Under the pieces are notes generated by a model that saw only the letters and a list, made by a program, of their open reading frames with translations, searched no databases and was not told the DNA's origin. A DNA stretch of 5,844 nucleotides from Verrucomicrobiota bacterium (lineage in GTDB: Bacteria; Verrucomicrobiota; Verrucomicrobiia; Opitutales; UBA953), in assembly GCA_009924965.1 (NCBI GenBank), contig RFQN01000095.1, positions 1-5,844 of the forward strand, in the 5' to 3' direction. A program made the position numbers and the translations under genes. Below are positions 1 to 5,760 of the stretch, piece after piece. How positions within the stretch are numbered: the stretch's first letter is position 1; the number at the start of each line of letters is the position of its first letter.

Positions 1-502
1 GTTCGCCCGGGACGCTCATGCCGGCTTCGATGACGGCGTAGCGATGCTGGTCCGCGCGCAGGCGCAGCAGCATCAGCGGGACGCCCAACAAGTTATTGAG
101 GTTCGCTTCGGTGATGAAGGCCGTCGGGCCGAGCAAGGCGCCGAGCAGGTCCTTCGTCGAGGTCTTGCCGACGCTGCCGGTGACGCCGATGACGGGACCA
201 CGGAAGCGCTGACGCCAAGCGGCGGCCAAACGCTGGAGCCCAGCCTGCGGATCCTTGACCACCAACTGCGGCAAGGCATCCGCCACCGGGCGGGCGACGA
301 CCGCGCAGGCGGCGCCGCGGGCGCGCGCGTCGCCGAGGAAGTCATGGCCATCGCGGCGCGCGGTCTGGAGGGCGATGAACGCATCGCCAGCGCGCAAGGT
401 GCGCGTGTCCGTACCGAAACCGGTGACGGCCACGGTCGGCGGGGTCGTCCAAGTGCCTTGGGACCAAGCAGCCAAATCGGCGGGGGCGAAGGCCGTGTTC
501 AT
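1..502 (-). CDS. murF: MurF, UDP-MurNAc-tripeptide--D-Ala-D-Ala ligase (partial, C-terminal part beyond the left edge)
   Basis: MurF is a cytoplasmic ATP-dependent ligase that adds D-alanyl-D-alanine to UDP-MurNAc-tripeptide and so completes the pentapeptide precursor. Reading from the ATG at 502, 167 codons stay open to the window edge, about a third of a normal MurF. The visible part holds the N-terminal UDP-substrate domain (TDTRTLRAGDAFIAL, residues 31-45) and the start of the central ATPase domain. That domain shows a Mur-ligase P-loop (IGVTGSVGKTSTKDLL, 105-120), TEANLNNLLGVPL (131-143) and VIEAGMSVPGE (158-167). The asparagine pair followed by GVPL, and the EAGMS..GE block, are typical of MurF rather than MurC, MurD or MurE. 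The start overlaps the murE stop as ATGA and is preceded by a GGAGGGG ribosome binding site inside murE. The family's usual D-S-R in the N-terminal domain reads D-T-R here. The C-terminal domain cannot be judged. Confidence 0.95.
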   Translation of the reverse strand, partial: MNTAFAPADLAAWSQGTWTTPPTVAVTGFGTDTRTLRAGDAFIALQTARRDGHDFLGDARARGAACAVVARPVADALPQLVVKDPQAGLQRLAAAWRQRFRGPVIGVTGSVGKTSTKDLLGALLGPTAFITEANLNNLLGVPLMLLRLRADQHRYAVIEAGMSVPGE

Positions 503-2022
503 GCGCGGGCGCCCCTCCGCAGCTCGAGCAGTTCACGGACGACCTGGCGGTCGTCGAAGGGCACCACGGTGTCGGCGAACTCTTGGGTGGACTCATGGCC
601 CTTGCCGGTCACGACGACGCAATCGCCCGGCTGGGCGGCGGCGAGGGCGCGGCCGATGGCCTCGCGGCGATCGGCGACGAATTCGACGGTCGGGAGCGGA
701 CCGAGCCCCGCGCGCATGTCGGCGAAGATGGCTTCGATGCTTTCCTTGCGTGGGTTGTCCGACGTCGCCCACGACAGATGCGCGAGATCGGCGACGGCCT
801 GGGTCATCGCCGGACGCTTGCCGCGGTCGCGGTTGCCGCCGCAGCCAAACACGCAGAGCACGCGGCCCGGGGTGATCGCCCGAAGCATGCGGAGCGCGTT
901 GCGCAGGGCGTCGTCCGTATGGGCGTAGTCGACGAAGACCGGGAAAGCTTGGCCGGCTTCGACGCGCTCCATGCGGCCAGCCACGCCGGGGAAGGAAGCG
1001 ACGGCGGGGGCGAGCGCCAACGGCTCCCGGCCCAAGGCCGCGGCCAGCGCCAAGGCGCACAGCACATTGGAAACGTTGTAGTCACCCGGGAGCGGCGACG
1101 TGAAGCGCGCCGTGCGGCCCTGCCAGACGACCGTGAACTCCGTGCCGGCCAACGTGTAGCGGATGTCGGTCGCCCGCAGGTCGGCGGCGGCGGTCAGCCC
1201 GAAGGTGAGCACGGGACCACGGCGGCGACAGGCCTCCGCGAGGACATGGCCAGCGGGGTCGTCGAGGTTGAAGACGCTCACGCCCGGGATCGAACCGTTG
1301 CGGCCATCGAAGAGCGCCGTCTTGGCGTCCAAGTAGGTCGCCAGGTCGCCGTGGTAATCGACGTGGTCGCGGGTGAGGTTCGTGAAGGCCGCGGCGGCGA
1401 AATGGAACCCGTGCACGCGGTCCTGGTGGAGCGCATGCGAGCTGACCTCCAAGCAGGCCCCGGCGCACTCGGCGTCCACCATCTGGCGGAAGAAGGCCGC
1501 GAGGTCCGCCGACTCGGGCGTCGTCTTATAAGAGGGGATCGACCGGCGACCGAGATGGTAGCGGACCGTCCCCACCAAGCCCCACTGGCTACCATCGGCC
1601 TGCAGCAAATGGCGCAGGAGCGTCGTCACCGTCGTCTTGCCGTTGGTGCCCGTGACGCCGACCAACTGGAGCGCCGTTTCGGGATGGCCATGGAAACGAC
1701 GGGAGATTTCGGCGAGGACCTTGCGCGGGTCAGCCACTTGCGCGGCCGCCACGGCGGGCAGGCCCGTGACCGGGCGGGCGGAGATCACCGCCGCGGCGCC
1801 GCGGGCGATGACGTCGTCCAAATACTCATGGCCGTCGGAGCGCAGGCCGGGCAAGGCGAAGAACAAGGACCCCGGCAGGATGCGGCGGCTGTCGGTGACG
1901 AGACCGGTGATCTTCGCCGTCCAATCCCCGGAACGATCCAAGACCGGGAGGCCTTGGAGCAAGGACTGGAAAGAAGGGCGTTCCATCGGGGCGAGGCGGG
2001 TCTGGCTGGGCGCGCGGCTCAT
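499..2022 (-). CDS. murE: MurE, UDP-MurNAc-L-Ala-D-Glu:meso-diaminopimelate ligase
   Basis: This cytoplasmic ATP-dependent ligase adds the third stem-peptide residue to UDP-MurNAc-L-Ala-D-Glu. The 507 residues match the normal family length and all three Mur-ligase domains are complete. Visible motifs are TDSRRILPGSLFFAL (43-57), the P-loop GVTGTNGKTT (122-131), TTPES (167-171), EVSSHAL (192-198), DYHGD (222-226) with the likely carbamylated lysine K234 in the following ..YLDAKTALF, GRMERVEAG (349-357), DYAHTDDAL (365-373) and TGKGHE (472-477). DNPR at 422-425 is the signature of meso-DAP rather than lysine specificity, so the peptidoglycan should be DAP type. The usual YAHTPDAL reads HTDDAL here. 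The first ATG forms an ATGA overlap with the ftsI stop; Met13 is an alternative start. Neither has a good Shine-Dalgarno site, so initiation coupled to ftsI translation is likely. Identity is secure; the substrate is inferred from the motif. Confidence 0.97.
   Translation of the reverse strand: MSRAPSQTRLAPMERPSFQSLLQGLPVLDRSGDWTAKITGLVTDSRRILPGSLFFALPGLRSDGHEYLDDVIARGAAAVISARPVTGLPAVAAAQVADPRKVLAEISRRFHGHPETALQLVGVTGTNGKTTVTTLLRHLLQADGSQWGLVGTVRYHLGRRSIPSYKTTPESADLAAFFRQMVDAECAGACLEVSSHALHQDRVHGFHFAAAAFTNLTRDHVDYHGDLATYLDAKTALFDGRNGSIPGVSVFNLDDPAGHVLAEACRRRGPVLTFGLTAAADLRATDIRYTLAGTEFTVVWQGRTARFTSPLPGDYNVSNVLCALALAAALGREPLALAPAVASFPGVAGRMERVEAGQAFPVFVDYAHTDDALRNALRMLRAITPGRVLCVFGCGGNRDRGKRPAMTQAVADLAHLSWATSDNPRKESIEAIFADMRAGLGPLPTVEFVADRREAIGRALAAAQPGDCVVVTGKGHESTQEFADTVVPFDDRQVVRELLELRRGARA
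512..518 (-). promoter_or_regulatory. Shine-Dalgarno sequence of murF
   Basis: On the minus strand GGAGGGG lies within the last codons of murE. The core GGAGG ends 11 nt before the murF ATG. It supports the ATG at 502, the one forming the ATGA overlap with the murE stop. murF and ftsI are the only genes here with a recognisable Shine-Dalgarno site outside a hairpin. Confidence 0.6.
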
Positions 2023-3848
2023 TGACCGACGAGCGTGGCCGGCGACGCGGCGGGATTTGGGTTACCCGAGGACGAAGCGACGACGCCGGCGTTGGCCTTC
2101 GGGATGTTGAGCCACTTGATGCACTCGAGGGCGACCTCGCGGAAGATGGGCGCGGAGACCTTGCCGCCATAGGAGACGCCTTCGCCATGCGGTTCGTCGA
2201 TGATGACCGTGATGGCGAGCTTAGGGTCGTTGACCGGGAAGAAGCCCGAGAACGACGCGACGTGGTGCGAGGAGGAATACTTGCCGTTGATGATCTTCTG
2301 CGTCGTGCCGGTCTTGCCCGCCACTTCGTAGTCGGCGATGTCGGCGATCGGCGCGGTGCCGCCCTTGCCGCAGACGGCCCGCAGCAAGGTAGCCATGGAC
2401 GTCGCCGTGCTCGAGGTGATGGCGCGGCCCTTGGAACGCGGCGGATAGGTCAGCACCACCTGCTTGGTCTTCGGGTCCTCGATGCGCAACACCAGCTGCG
2501 GCTGCATCAGGAGCCCGTCGGCGGCGACGACCGACATCGCGTAGTGCATCTGCATGGCGGTCACGCTCACCGAGTGGCCCATGGGCACGCGGGAGACCGT
2601 CAGGCCGTCCCAGCGCGACGGCGGGATGAGCATCCCGCCCGACTCGGCGCCCGTCAGCAGGCCCGTGTTCGATCCAAAGCCGAACGAACGGATGAGCTTG
2701 TCGAAGCGCTCTTCGCCCAAGCGCTCGGCGTAGAGCATGCCGATCTGGACCGTCCCGCGGTTGGACGATTCGCGGACGATGTGGCGGACGTCGACGGCGC
2801 CCAGCGGGTGCGAATCCGCGGGCAAAGAGACCATGCGGCCCTTGTAAGGGACGGACGACAACCCGCAGTCGTAGACGGAGTTGGGCGTGATGAGGTGCTC
2901 CTCCAGCGCCCCCGAGATGGAGACGATCTTGAAGACCGAACCTGGTTCGTAGATGTCGGACACCGCGCGGTTGCGCTGGCTGTCCATCGGCGCAAGCTTC
3001 GGGTCGAAGAACTTGTTGAGGTCGAACGTCGGCCAGTTGGCCAAGCCAAGGATGCGGCCGGTGCGCGGCTCGCTGACGATGATGATGCCGGACTTCGGCG
3101 TGTACTGGTTCGCGGCCTTTTCGAGGGCGACCTCGCAGGCGTTCTGGACGAGGCTGTTGATCGTCAGCACGACCGTGCTACCGTCGACGGGCGCGACTTC
3201 GCGCAGACGGTTGCTGGCGATTTCGCGGCGATGGCCGTCGCGTTCGGACTCGATCCAGCCCTTCTGGCCCTGCAGGAAACCGTCGAGGGCCTTCTCGATG
3301 CCGACCGACGGCACCATCTCCTTGTTCACGTAGCCCACGACGTGCGCGGCCAACTGGCCCTTGGGGTAGTTGCGGCGGTACTTCAGGTCGGCGCGCAAGG
3401 CCTTCACCTTGAGCGCCTGGATCTTCTTCATCGTCGGCTCATCGCATTCGCGCGCCAGCACGACCCAGCGCACGCGCCGCTCGACGCCTTCGTCGTCCAC
3501 GCGCGGCGACGGATTGAAGGCCGCCTTGACCGTCAACAAGGGGAGGCGCAGGATCGCCGCCACCTCGGCCGCCCGGTTCTGGTCGTCCTTCTGCAGGGCT
3601 TCTGGGTCGACGCCGATGTCCCAGACATCCTCGGACACGGCGAGCAGGTTGTCCTGCGCGTCCCTGATCTCACCGCGGCGGCAGGCCTTCTCCTGGAAGA
3701 CGTAACGCCGTTGGAGCGCCTCCGCCCGGAGGCTGGGGGCGTCGATCCAATGGAGCCAGACCAGGCGACCGACGACGACGAGGAAACAAGCGGACACGAC
3801 CCAGGCGAGCGAACGGAAGCGCGGTCGCCTGGCGTGCGGGAGGGTCAT
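2019..3848 (-). CDS. ftsI: FtsI / PBP3-type peptidoglycan transpeptidase (class B penicillin-binding protein)
   Basis: This is the septal transpeptidase that cross-links new peptidoglycan at the division site, acting on the outer face of the inner membrane with FtsW and the FtsQLB complex. It has 609 residues: a short basic cytoplasmic tail (1-13), one membrane segment (about 14-33), a dimerisation/pedestal domain (about 50-220, including RRGEIRD at 57-63 and YPKGQLAAHVVGYV at 161-174) and the transpeptidase domain (about 250-580). All three active-site motifs are intact: SVFK (Ser304 nucleophile, Lys307), SSN (361-363) and KTGT (512-515). There is no PASTA repeat; the last 25 residues are a low-complexity A/S/P/N/G tail. 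The family's RG.I.DR.G reads RGEIRDAQD, losing the usual arginine. Position between an FtsL-like gene and murE supports FtsI over an elongation-type PBP2. It overlaps both neighbours as ATGA. Confidence 0.95.
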   Translation of the reverse strand: MTLPHARRPRFRSLAWVVSACFLVVVGRLVWLHWIDAPSLRAEALQRRYVFQEKACRRGEIRDAQDNLLAVSEDVWDIGVDPEALQKDDQNRAAEVAAILRLPLLTVKAAFNPSPRVDDEGVERRVRWVVLARECDEPTMKKIQALKVKALRADLKYRRNYPKGQLAAHVVGYVNKEMVPSVGIEKALDGFLQGQKGWIESERDGHRREIASNRLREVAPVDGSTVVLTINSLVQNACEVALEKAANQYTPKSGIIIVSEPRTGRILGLANWPTFDLNKFFDPKLAPMDSQRNRAVSDIYEPGSVFKIVSISGALEEHLITPNSVYDCGLSSVPYKGRMVSLPADSHPLGAVDVRHIVRESSNRGTVQIGMLYAERLGEERFDKLIRSFGFGSNTGLLTGAESGGMLIPPSRWDGLTVSRVPMGHSVSVTAMQMHYAMSVVAADGLLMQPQLVLRIEDPKTKQVVLTYPPRSKGRAITSSTATSMATLLRAVCGKGGTAPIADIADYEVAGKTGTTQKIINGKYSSSHHVASFSGFFPVNDPKLAITVIIDEPHGEGVSYGGKVSAPIFREVALECIKWLNIPKANAGVVASSSGNPNPAASPATLVGQ

Positions 3849-4231
3849 CGCGCGCCGTTTCCTCCCTGCCCCGCCGTCGGACGGAACGCGATGTTGAGAG
3901 CCGTCACGCGCGGGCTCGCAGTATTCTTAAGAGGGATCACGGCCGTGACCGTGGGATTAAGGCGGATGAAGGTGACCTGTTCGGGCACCGGCGGCTTGAG
4001 GTCTTCGCCGGCGATCTGCTTGAGCTGCAGGCTGTCCTGCGTCTGGTCGCGGGCGCGCTTCAAGGCGTCGAGCTCCTTCTTGGACTCGGCGATGCCGCGC
4101 TCCAAGCGCTGGATGCGGGCACCCACGTCGTCGCAACGCAGGCGCAGCTTCATGATGTGGATGGCGCCGACGGCGGCGGCGGCGAAGGTGGCGGCCAGGA
4201 GGGTCCCGATGAGGAAACGGCGAGGGCTCAT
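3845..4231 (-). CDS. ftsL: FtsL-like small bitopic division protein
   Basis: The 128-residue protein has the architecture of FtsL: a short positively charged N-terminus (MSPRR), one hydrophobic segment (about 6-27) and a charged helix from about 30 to 75 with coiled-coil spacing (RIQRLERGIAESKKELDALK, 39-58). A short C-terminal region, LKPPVPEQVTFIRL (78-91), resembles the end of FtsL/DivIC helices, where a proline-containing stretch is followed by a beta segment. Residues 92-128 form a tail without recognised motifs. FtsL works with FtsB and FtsQ to activate FtsW-FtsI at the septum. The family is poorly conserved in sequence, so the call rests mainly on topology and on location between rsmH and ftsI, the standard place of ftsL. 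It overlaps both neighbours by ATGA and has no visible Shine-Dalgarno site, which suggests coupling to rsmH translation. A generic annotation of hypothetical protein would not be surprising. Confidence 0.8.
   Translation of the reverse strand: MSPRRFLIGTLLAATFAAAAVGAIHIMKLRLRCDDVGARIQRLERGIAESKKELDALKRARDQTQDSLQLKQIAGEDLKPPVPEQVTFIRLNPTVTAVIPLKNTASPRVTALNIAFRPTAGQGGNGAR
3861..3865 (-). promoter_or_regulatory. Shine-Dalgarno sequence of ftsI, long spacing
   Basis: On the minus strand GGAGG lies within the 3' end of the ftsL-like gene, 12 nt before the ftsI ATG. The spacing is longer than the usual 5-9 nt but still usable. It supports the ATG at 3848, which forms the ATGA overlap. Confidence 0.55.
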
Positions 4232-5145
4232 GGGGTGGTGCGGCGGAGGGCGCGGAGGCGAGCCGAGCGGCTGCGCGGGTTGCGGGTCTGCTCTTCGTCC
4301 GAAGGCTGGATCGCCTTACGGGTGAGGAGCTCGGCATGGCTGACGCGCTCGTCCTGCAGGCGGTTGTCGTCGCGGTCGACCGGACGGCCGGCGACCTCGT
4401 TCATGTAGCGCTTGACCATGCGGTCTTCGAGGGAATGGAAGGAGATGACGGCGAGCACCCCGCCCTGCTCGAGCTTGGCGAAGGCCTTGGGCAAGGCGGT
4501 CGCGAGGGCCCCGAGCTCGTCGTTGATGGCGATGCGGACGCCTTGGAAGGTCTTGGTCGCCGGGTGCGGACCCCGAGGGCCGGGCGGCGGGGGCGCGGCT
4601 TCGGCCACCAGTTCGGCGAAGGACGCGGTGCGGGCCAAGCGGCCGGTGCCGCGGGCGGCCTCGATGGCGTTGACGATGCGGAACCAACGGGGCTCCTCGC
4701 CGTAGTCGCGGACGGCCTGCTCGAGCTCGCGGCGCGCGGCGCCTTCGAGGAACTCGGCGGCCGTGCGGCCCCGGCGCGTGTCCATGCGCATGTCGTTCGG
4801 CGCGTCGAAGCGGAAGGAGAAACCGCGTCCAGCGTCGTCCAGCTGATGCGAGGACACCCCAATGTCCATCAGCACTCCAGCGAAACGACCCTGGACGCGG
4901 TCAAGGTCACGGAAATTCTCGGCGTGGAAACGGAGCCGCGGGCCGTACTTCGCGAGCAAGGGCGCGGCGCGTTCGCCGGCCTGCGGGTCGCGGTCGAGCG
5001 CGTCCACCGTCGCGCCCGGGGCGCGGTCGAGCAGGGCCGCCGTGTGGCCGCCGCCGCCGAACGTGCAATCCATGTAGGCACGGCCGTCCTGCGGGGCGAG
5101 GAGCGCGAGGCACTCCTCCAGCAGGACGGGGACGTGGTTGGTCAT
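4228..5145 (-). CDS. rsmH: RsmH (MraW), 16S rRNA (cytosine1402-N4)-methyltransferase
   Basis: RsmH is a cytoplasmic SAM-dependent enzyme that N4-methylates C1402 in the ribosomal decoding centre. The 305 residues are typical of the family. Visible signatures are HVPVLL (4-9), the SAM-binding MDCTFGGGGHT (25-35), the acidic DRDP (51-54), MDIGVSSHQLDDAGRGFSF (93-111), DMRMD (118-122), YGEEP (148-152), HPATKTFQGVRIAINDEL (194-211), ISFHSLEDR (234-242) and the basic C-terminal NPRSRSARLRALRR (289-302). Residues 184-193 are a proline/glycine-rich insertion (APPPPGPRGP) before the HPATKTFQ block. The ATG at 5145 places HVPVLL at the expected position, but no Shine-Dalgarno site is seen before it. 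The gene follows mraZ after a 55-bp gap and overlaps the ftsL-like gene by ATGA. Confidence 0.97.
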   Translation of the reverse strand: MTNHVPVLLEECLALLAPQDGRAYMDCTFGGGGHTAALLDRAPGATVDALDRDPQAGERAAPLLAKYGPRLRFHAENFRDLDRVQGRFAGVLMDIGVSSHQLDDAGRGFSFRFDAPNDMRMDTRRGRTAAEFLEGAARRELEQAVRDYGEEPRWFRIVNAIEAARGTGRLARTASFAELVAEAAPPPPGPRGPHPATKTFQGVRIAINDELGALATALPKAFAKLEQGGVLAVISFHSLEDRMVKRYMNEVAGRPVDRDDNRLQDERVSHAELLTRKAIQPSDEEQTRNPRSRSARLRALRRTTP

Positions 5146-5156
5146 GGCGGCGGGGC

Positions 5157-5165
5157 TGTGAATAA
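5157..5165 (-). promoter_or_regulatory. DnaA-box-like 9-mer in the mraZ-rsmH gap
   Basis: TTATTCACA on the minus strand fits the relaxed DnaA-box consensus TTATNCACA, with one difference from the strong box TTATCCACA. It lies 11 bases before the rsmH start, in the only intergenic gap inside the cluster. The surrounding 5146-5200 stretch shows no ORF, hairpin or clear promoter. It could be chance, but a second, perfect box lies upstream of mraZ. Confidence 0.35.
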
Positions 5166-5200
5166 CGTGTGAGTTGTGTAAGTAACTTCTGGATACGAGG

Positions 5201-5659
5201 TCAGAGCCCGAGCGCGCCGAGGGCGCGGAGGATGACCTGCGTGTGCTCGGACGTGCGGTCGACGGCCGGCGGATTCTTCGAGACGATCTGGAAGGTGGTG
5301 AAGCCGCCCTTGAAGACGACGTCGCGGCCGAGCTGCGCTTCCTTGACGACGTGCTCGTTGAGCGTGATGCGGCCGGCCTTGTCGCAGGCGACTTGGATGC
5401 TGTTCGACGCGAGCAAGCTGAGCGCGTTCATCTTGTCGGGATCGCTCACCGTGACCTGCTGGGCCGCGTCCGAAATGCGCTTCACCATCACGGGCGGGAA
5501 CACGACGATGGCGCCGAGCGCCGGATGGTACATCGCGAGGAAGCCCGACTCCACCGCGCTCTCGAAACGCCAGGCCGCCGGAATCGTGACACGATTCTTC
5601 TCATCCAATTTTCCGTGATGGATGCCGGTGAAGAGACTGGAGGTGGAACCAATAGACAT
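5201..5659 (-). CDS. mraZ: MraZ, AbrB-fold transcriptional regulator of the dcw cluster
   Basis: MraZ is a DNA-binding protein of two SpoVT/AbrB-like halves that in E. coli binds repeats before its own gene and represses the dcw operon. From the ATG at 5659 the protein has 152 residues, normal for the family. The first half has FTGIHHGKLDEKNRVTIPAAWR (10-31) with the conserved D19..K21.R23. The second half has ACDKAGRITL (91-100) with D93..GR97. MraZ forms ring-shaped oligomers that contact several repeats. I chose this ATG because the conserved FTG block starts ten residues in and the operator repeats then stay outside the gene. An in-frame ATG at 5680 and a TTG at 5716 would extend the gene through those repeats. 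None has a clear free Shine-Dalgarno site, so identity is firm but the start is less so. Confidence 0.93.
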   Translation of the reverse strand: MSIGSTSSLFTGIHHGKLDEKNRVTIPAAWRFESAVESGFLAMYHPALGAIVVFPPVMVKRISDAAQQVTVSDPDKMNALSLLASNSIQVACDKAGRITLNEHVVKEAQLGRDVVFKGGFTTFQIVSKNPPAVDRTSEHTQVILRALGALGL

Positions 5660-5663
5660 GGGC

Positions 5664-5679
5664 TGGGGGAGCACCCCCA
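5664..5679 (-). repeat. Inverted repeat directly before the mraZ start
   Basis: TGGGGG, a 4-base loop (TGCT on the minus strand) and CCCCCA form a perfect 6-bp G/C-rich stem ending four bases before the mraZ ATG. The upstream arm is also the last TGGG repeat of the MraZ-box array, so the other arm is an inverted TGGG box. As RNA it would fold over the only G-rich stretch where a ribosome binding site would be expected. If translation starts instead at the ATG at 5680, the repeat lies inside the coding region. Confidence 0.5.
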
Positions 5680-5710
5680 TTTCACCCACTTTTCCCCACT
5701 CTCCCCCACT
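5674..5710 (-). promoter_or_regulatory. MraZ operator: four TGGG repeats about 10 bp apart
   Basis: On the minus strand TGGGG, TGGGG, TGGGT and TGGGG start at 5708, 5698, 5688 and 5679, giving spacings of 10, 10 and 9 bases. The first three are each preceded by AG. The E. coli MraZ operator is described as TGGGN repeats separated by 5-nt spacers, the same periodicity of one helical turn. The array lies immediately before mraZ, as expected for autoregulation. A further TGGGG at 5725-5729 is 21 bases (two turns) upstream and may be an outlying box. Binding is inferred from pattern and location. Confidence 0.8.
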
Positions 5711-5716
5711 CGTCAA
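5688..5716 (-). promoter_or_regulatory. Candidate sigma70-type promoter of the cluster
   Basis: TTGACG (5711-5716, five of six matches to the -35 consensus) is followed after 17 bases by AAAAGT (5688-5693), a weak -10 with three of six matches. The 17-bp spacer contains the first two MraZ boxes, a geometry that would let MraZ block RNA polymerase. The -10 is poor and the true promoter could lie in the AT-rich region further upstream. Confidence 0.3.
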
Positions 5717-5734
5717 GAAATATGCCCCATTTTG

Positions 5735-5743
5735 TTATCCACA
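5735..5743 (+). promoter_or_regulatory. Perfect DnaA box upstream of the MraZ operator
   Basis: TTATCCACA is the strong consensus binding site of the replication initiator DnaA. An AT-containing 9-mer like this is unlikely by chance in a GC-rich 5.8-kb window. It lies about 25 bases upstream of the MraZ-box array, inside the presumed control region. DnaA also acts as a transcription factor in many bacteria, so a regulatory role is possible. A single box is not an origin. Confidence 0.55.
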
Positions 5744-5760
5744 GGCGCGATCAGGCCGCC

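Noticed and set aside
44..928. Plus-strand open frame of 294 codons opposite murF and the end of murE.
   Set aside because: It crosses the murE/murF junction antisense, has low-complexity composition and no recognisable motif, while the minus-strand frames carry full Mur-ligase signatures.
3919..3935. Short AT-rich run within ftsL, about 75 bases before ftsI, considered as an internal promoter.
   Set aside because: No -35 element at suitable spacing and only a poor -10 match; the codons encode a continuous FtsL tail.
3937..3948. Perfect 12-bp palindrome TCACGGCCGTGA inside the ftsL-like gene.
   Set aside because: About one such palindrome is expected by chance in a window of this size, more at high GC, and it fits ordinary coding sequence.
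583..5172. Very long open frames on the plus strand (583-2025, 2022-4325 and 4336-5172).
   Set aside because: They lie exactly antisense to murE, ftsI/ftsL and rsmH, are rich in Arg, Gly, Asp, Ala and Val, and show no domain motif. Long antisense frames are expected opposite GC-rich genes with G/C third positions.
5146..5200. Possible terminator between mraZ and rsmH.
   Set aside because: No stable stem followed by a T-run on the minus strand; readthrough into rsmH is expected.
5660..5716. N-terminal extension of MraZ from a TTG at 5716 or an ATG at 5680.
   Set aside because: The added residues encode the TGGG operator repeats, do not resemble MraZ, and precede a conserved block that normally starts near the N-terminus. 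The ATG at 5680 cannot be fully excluded.
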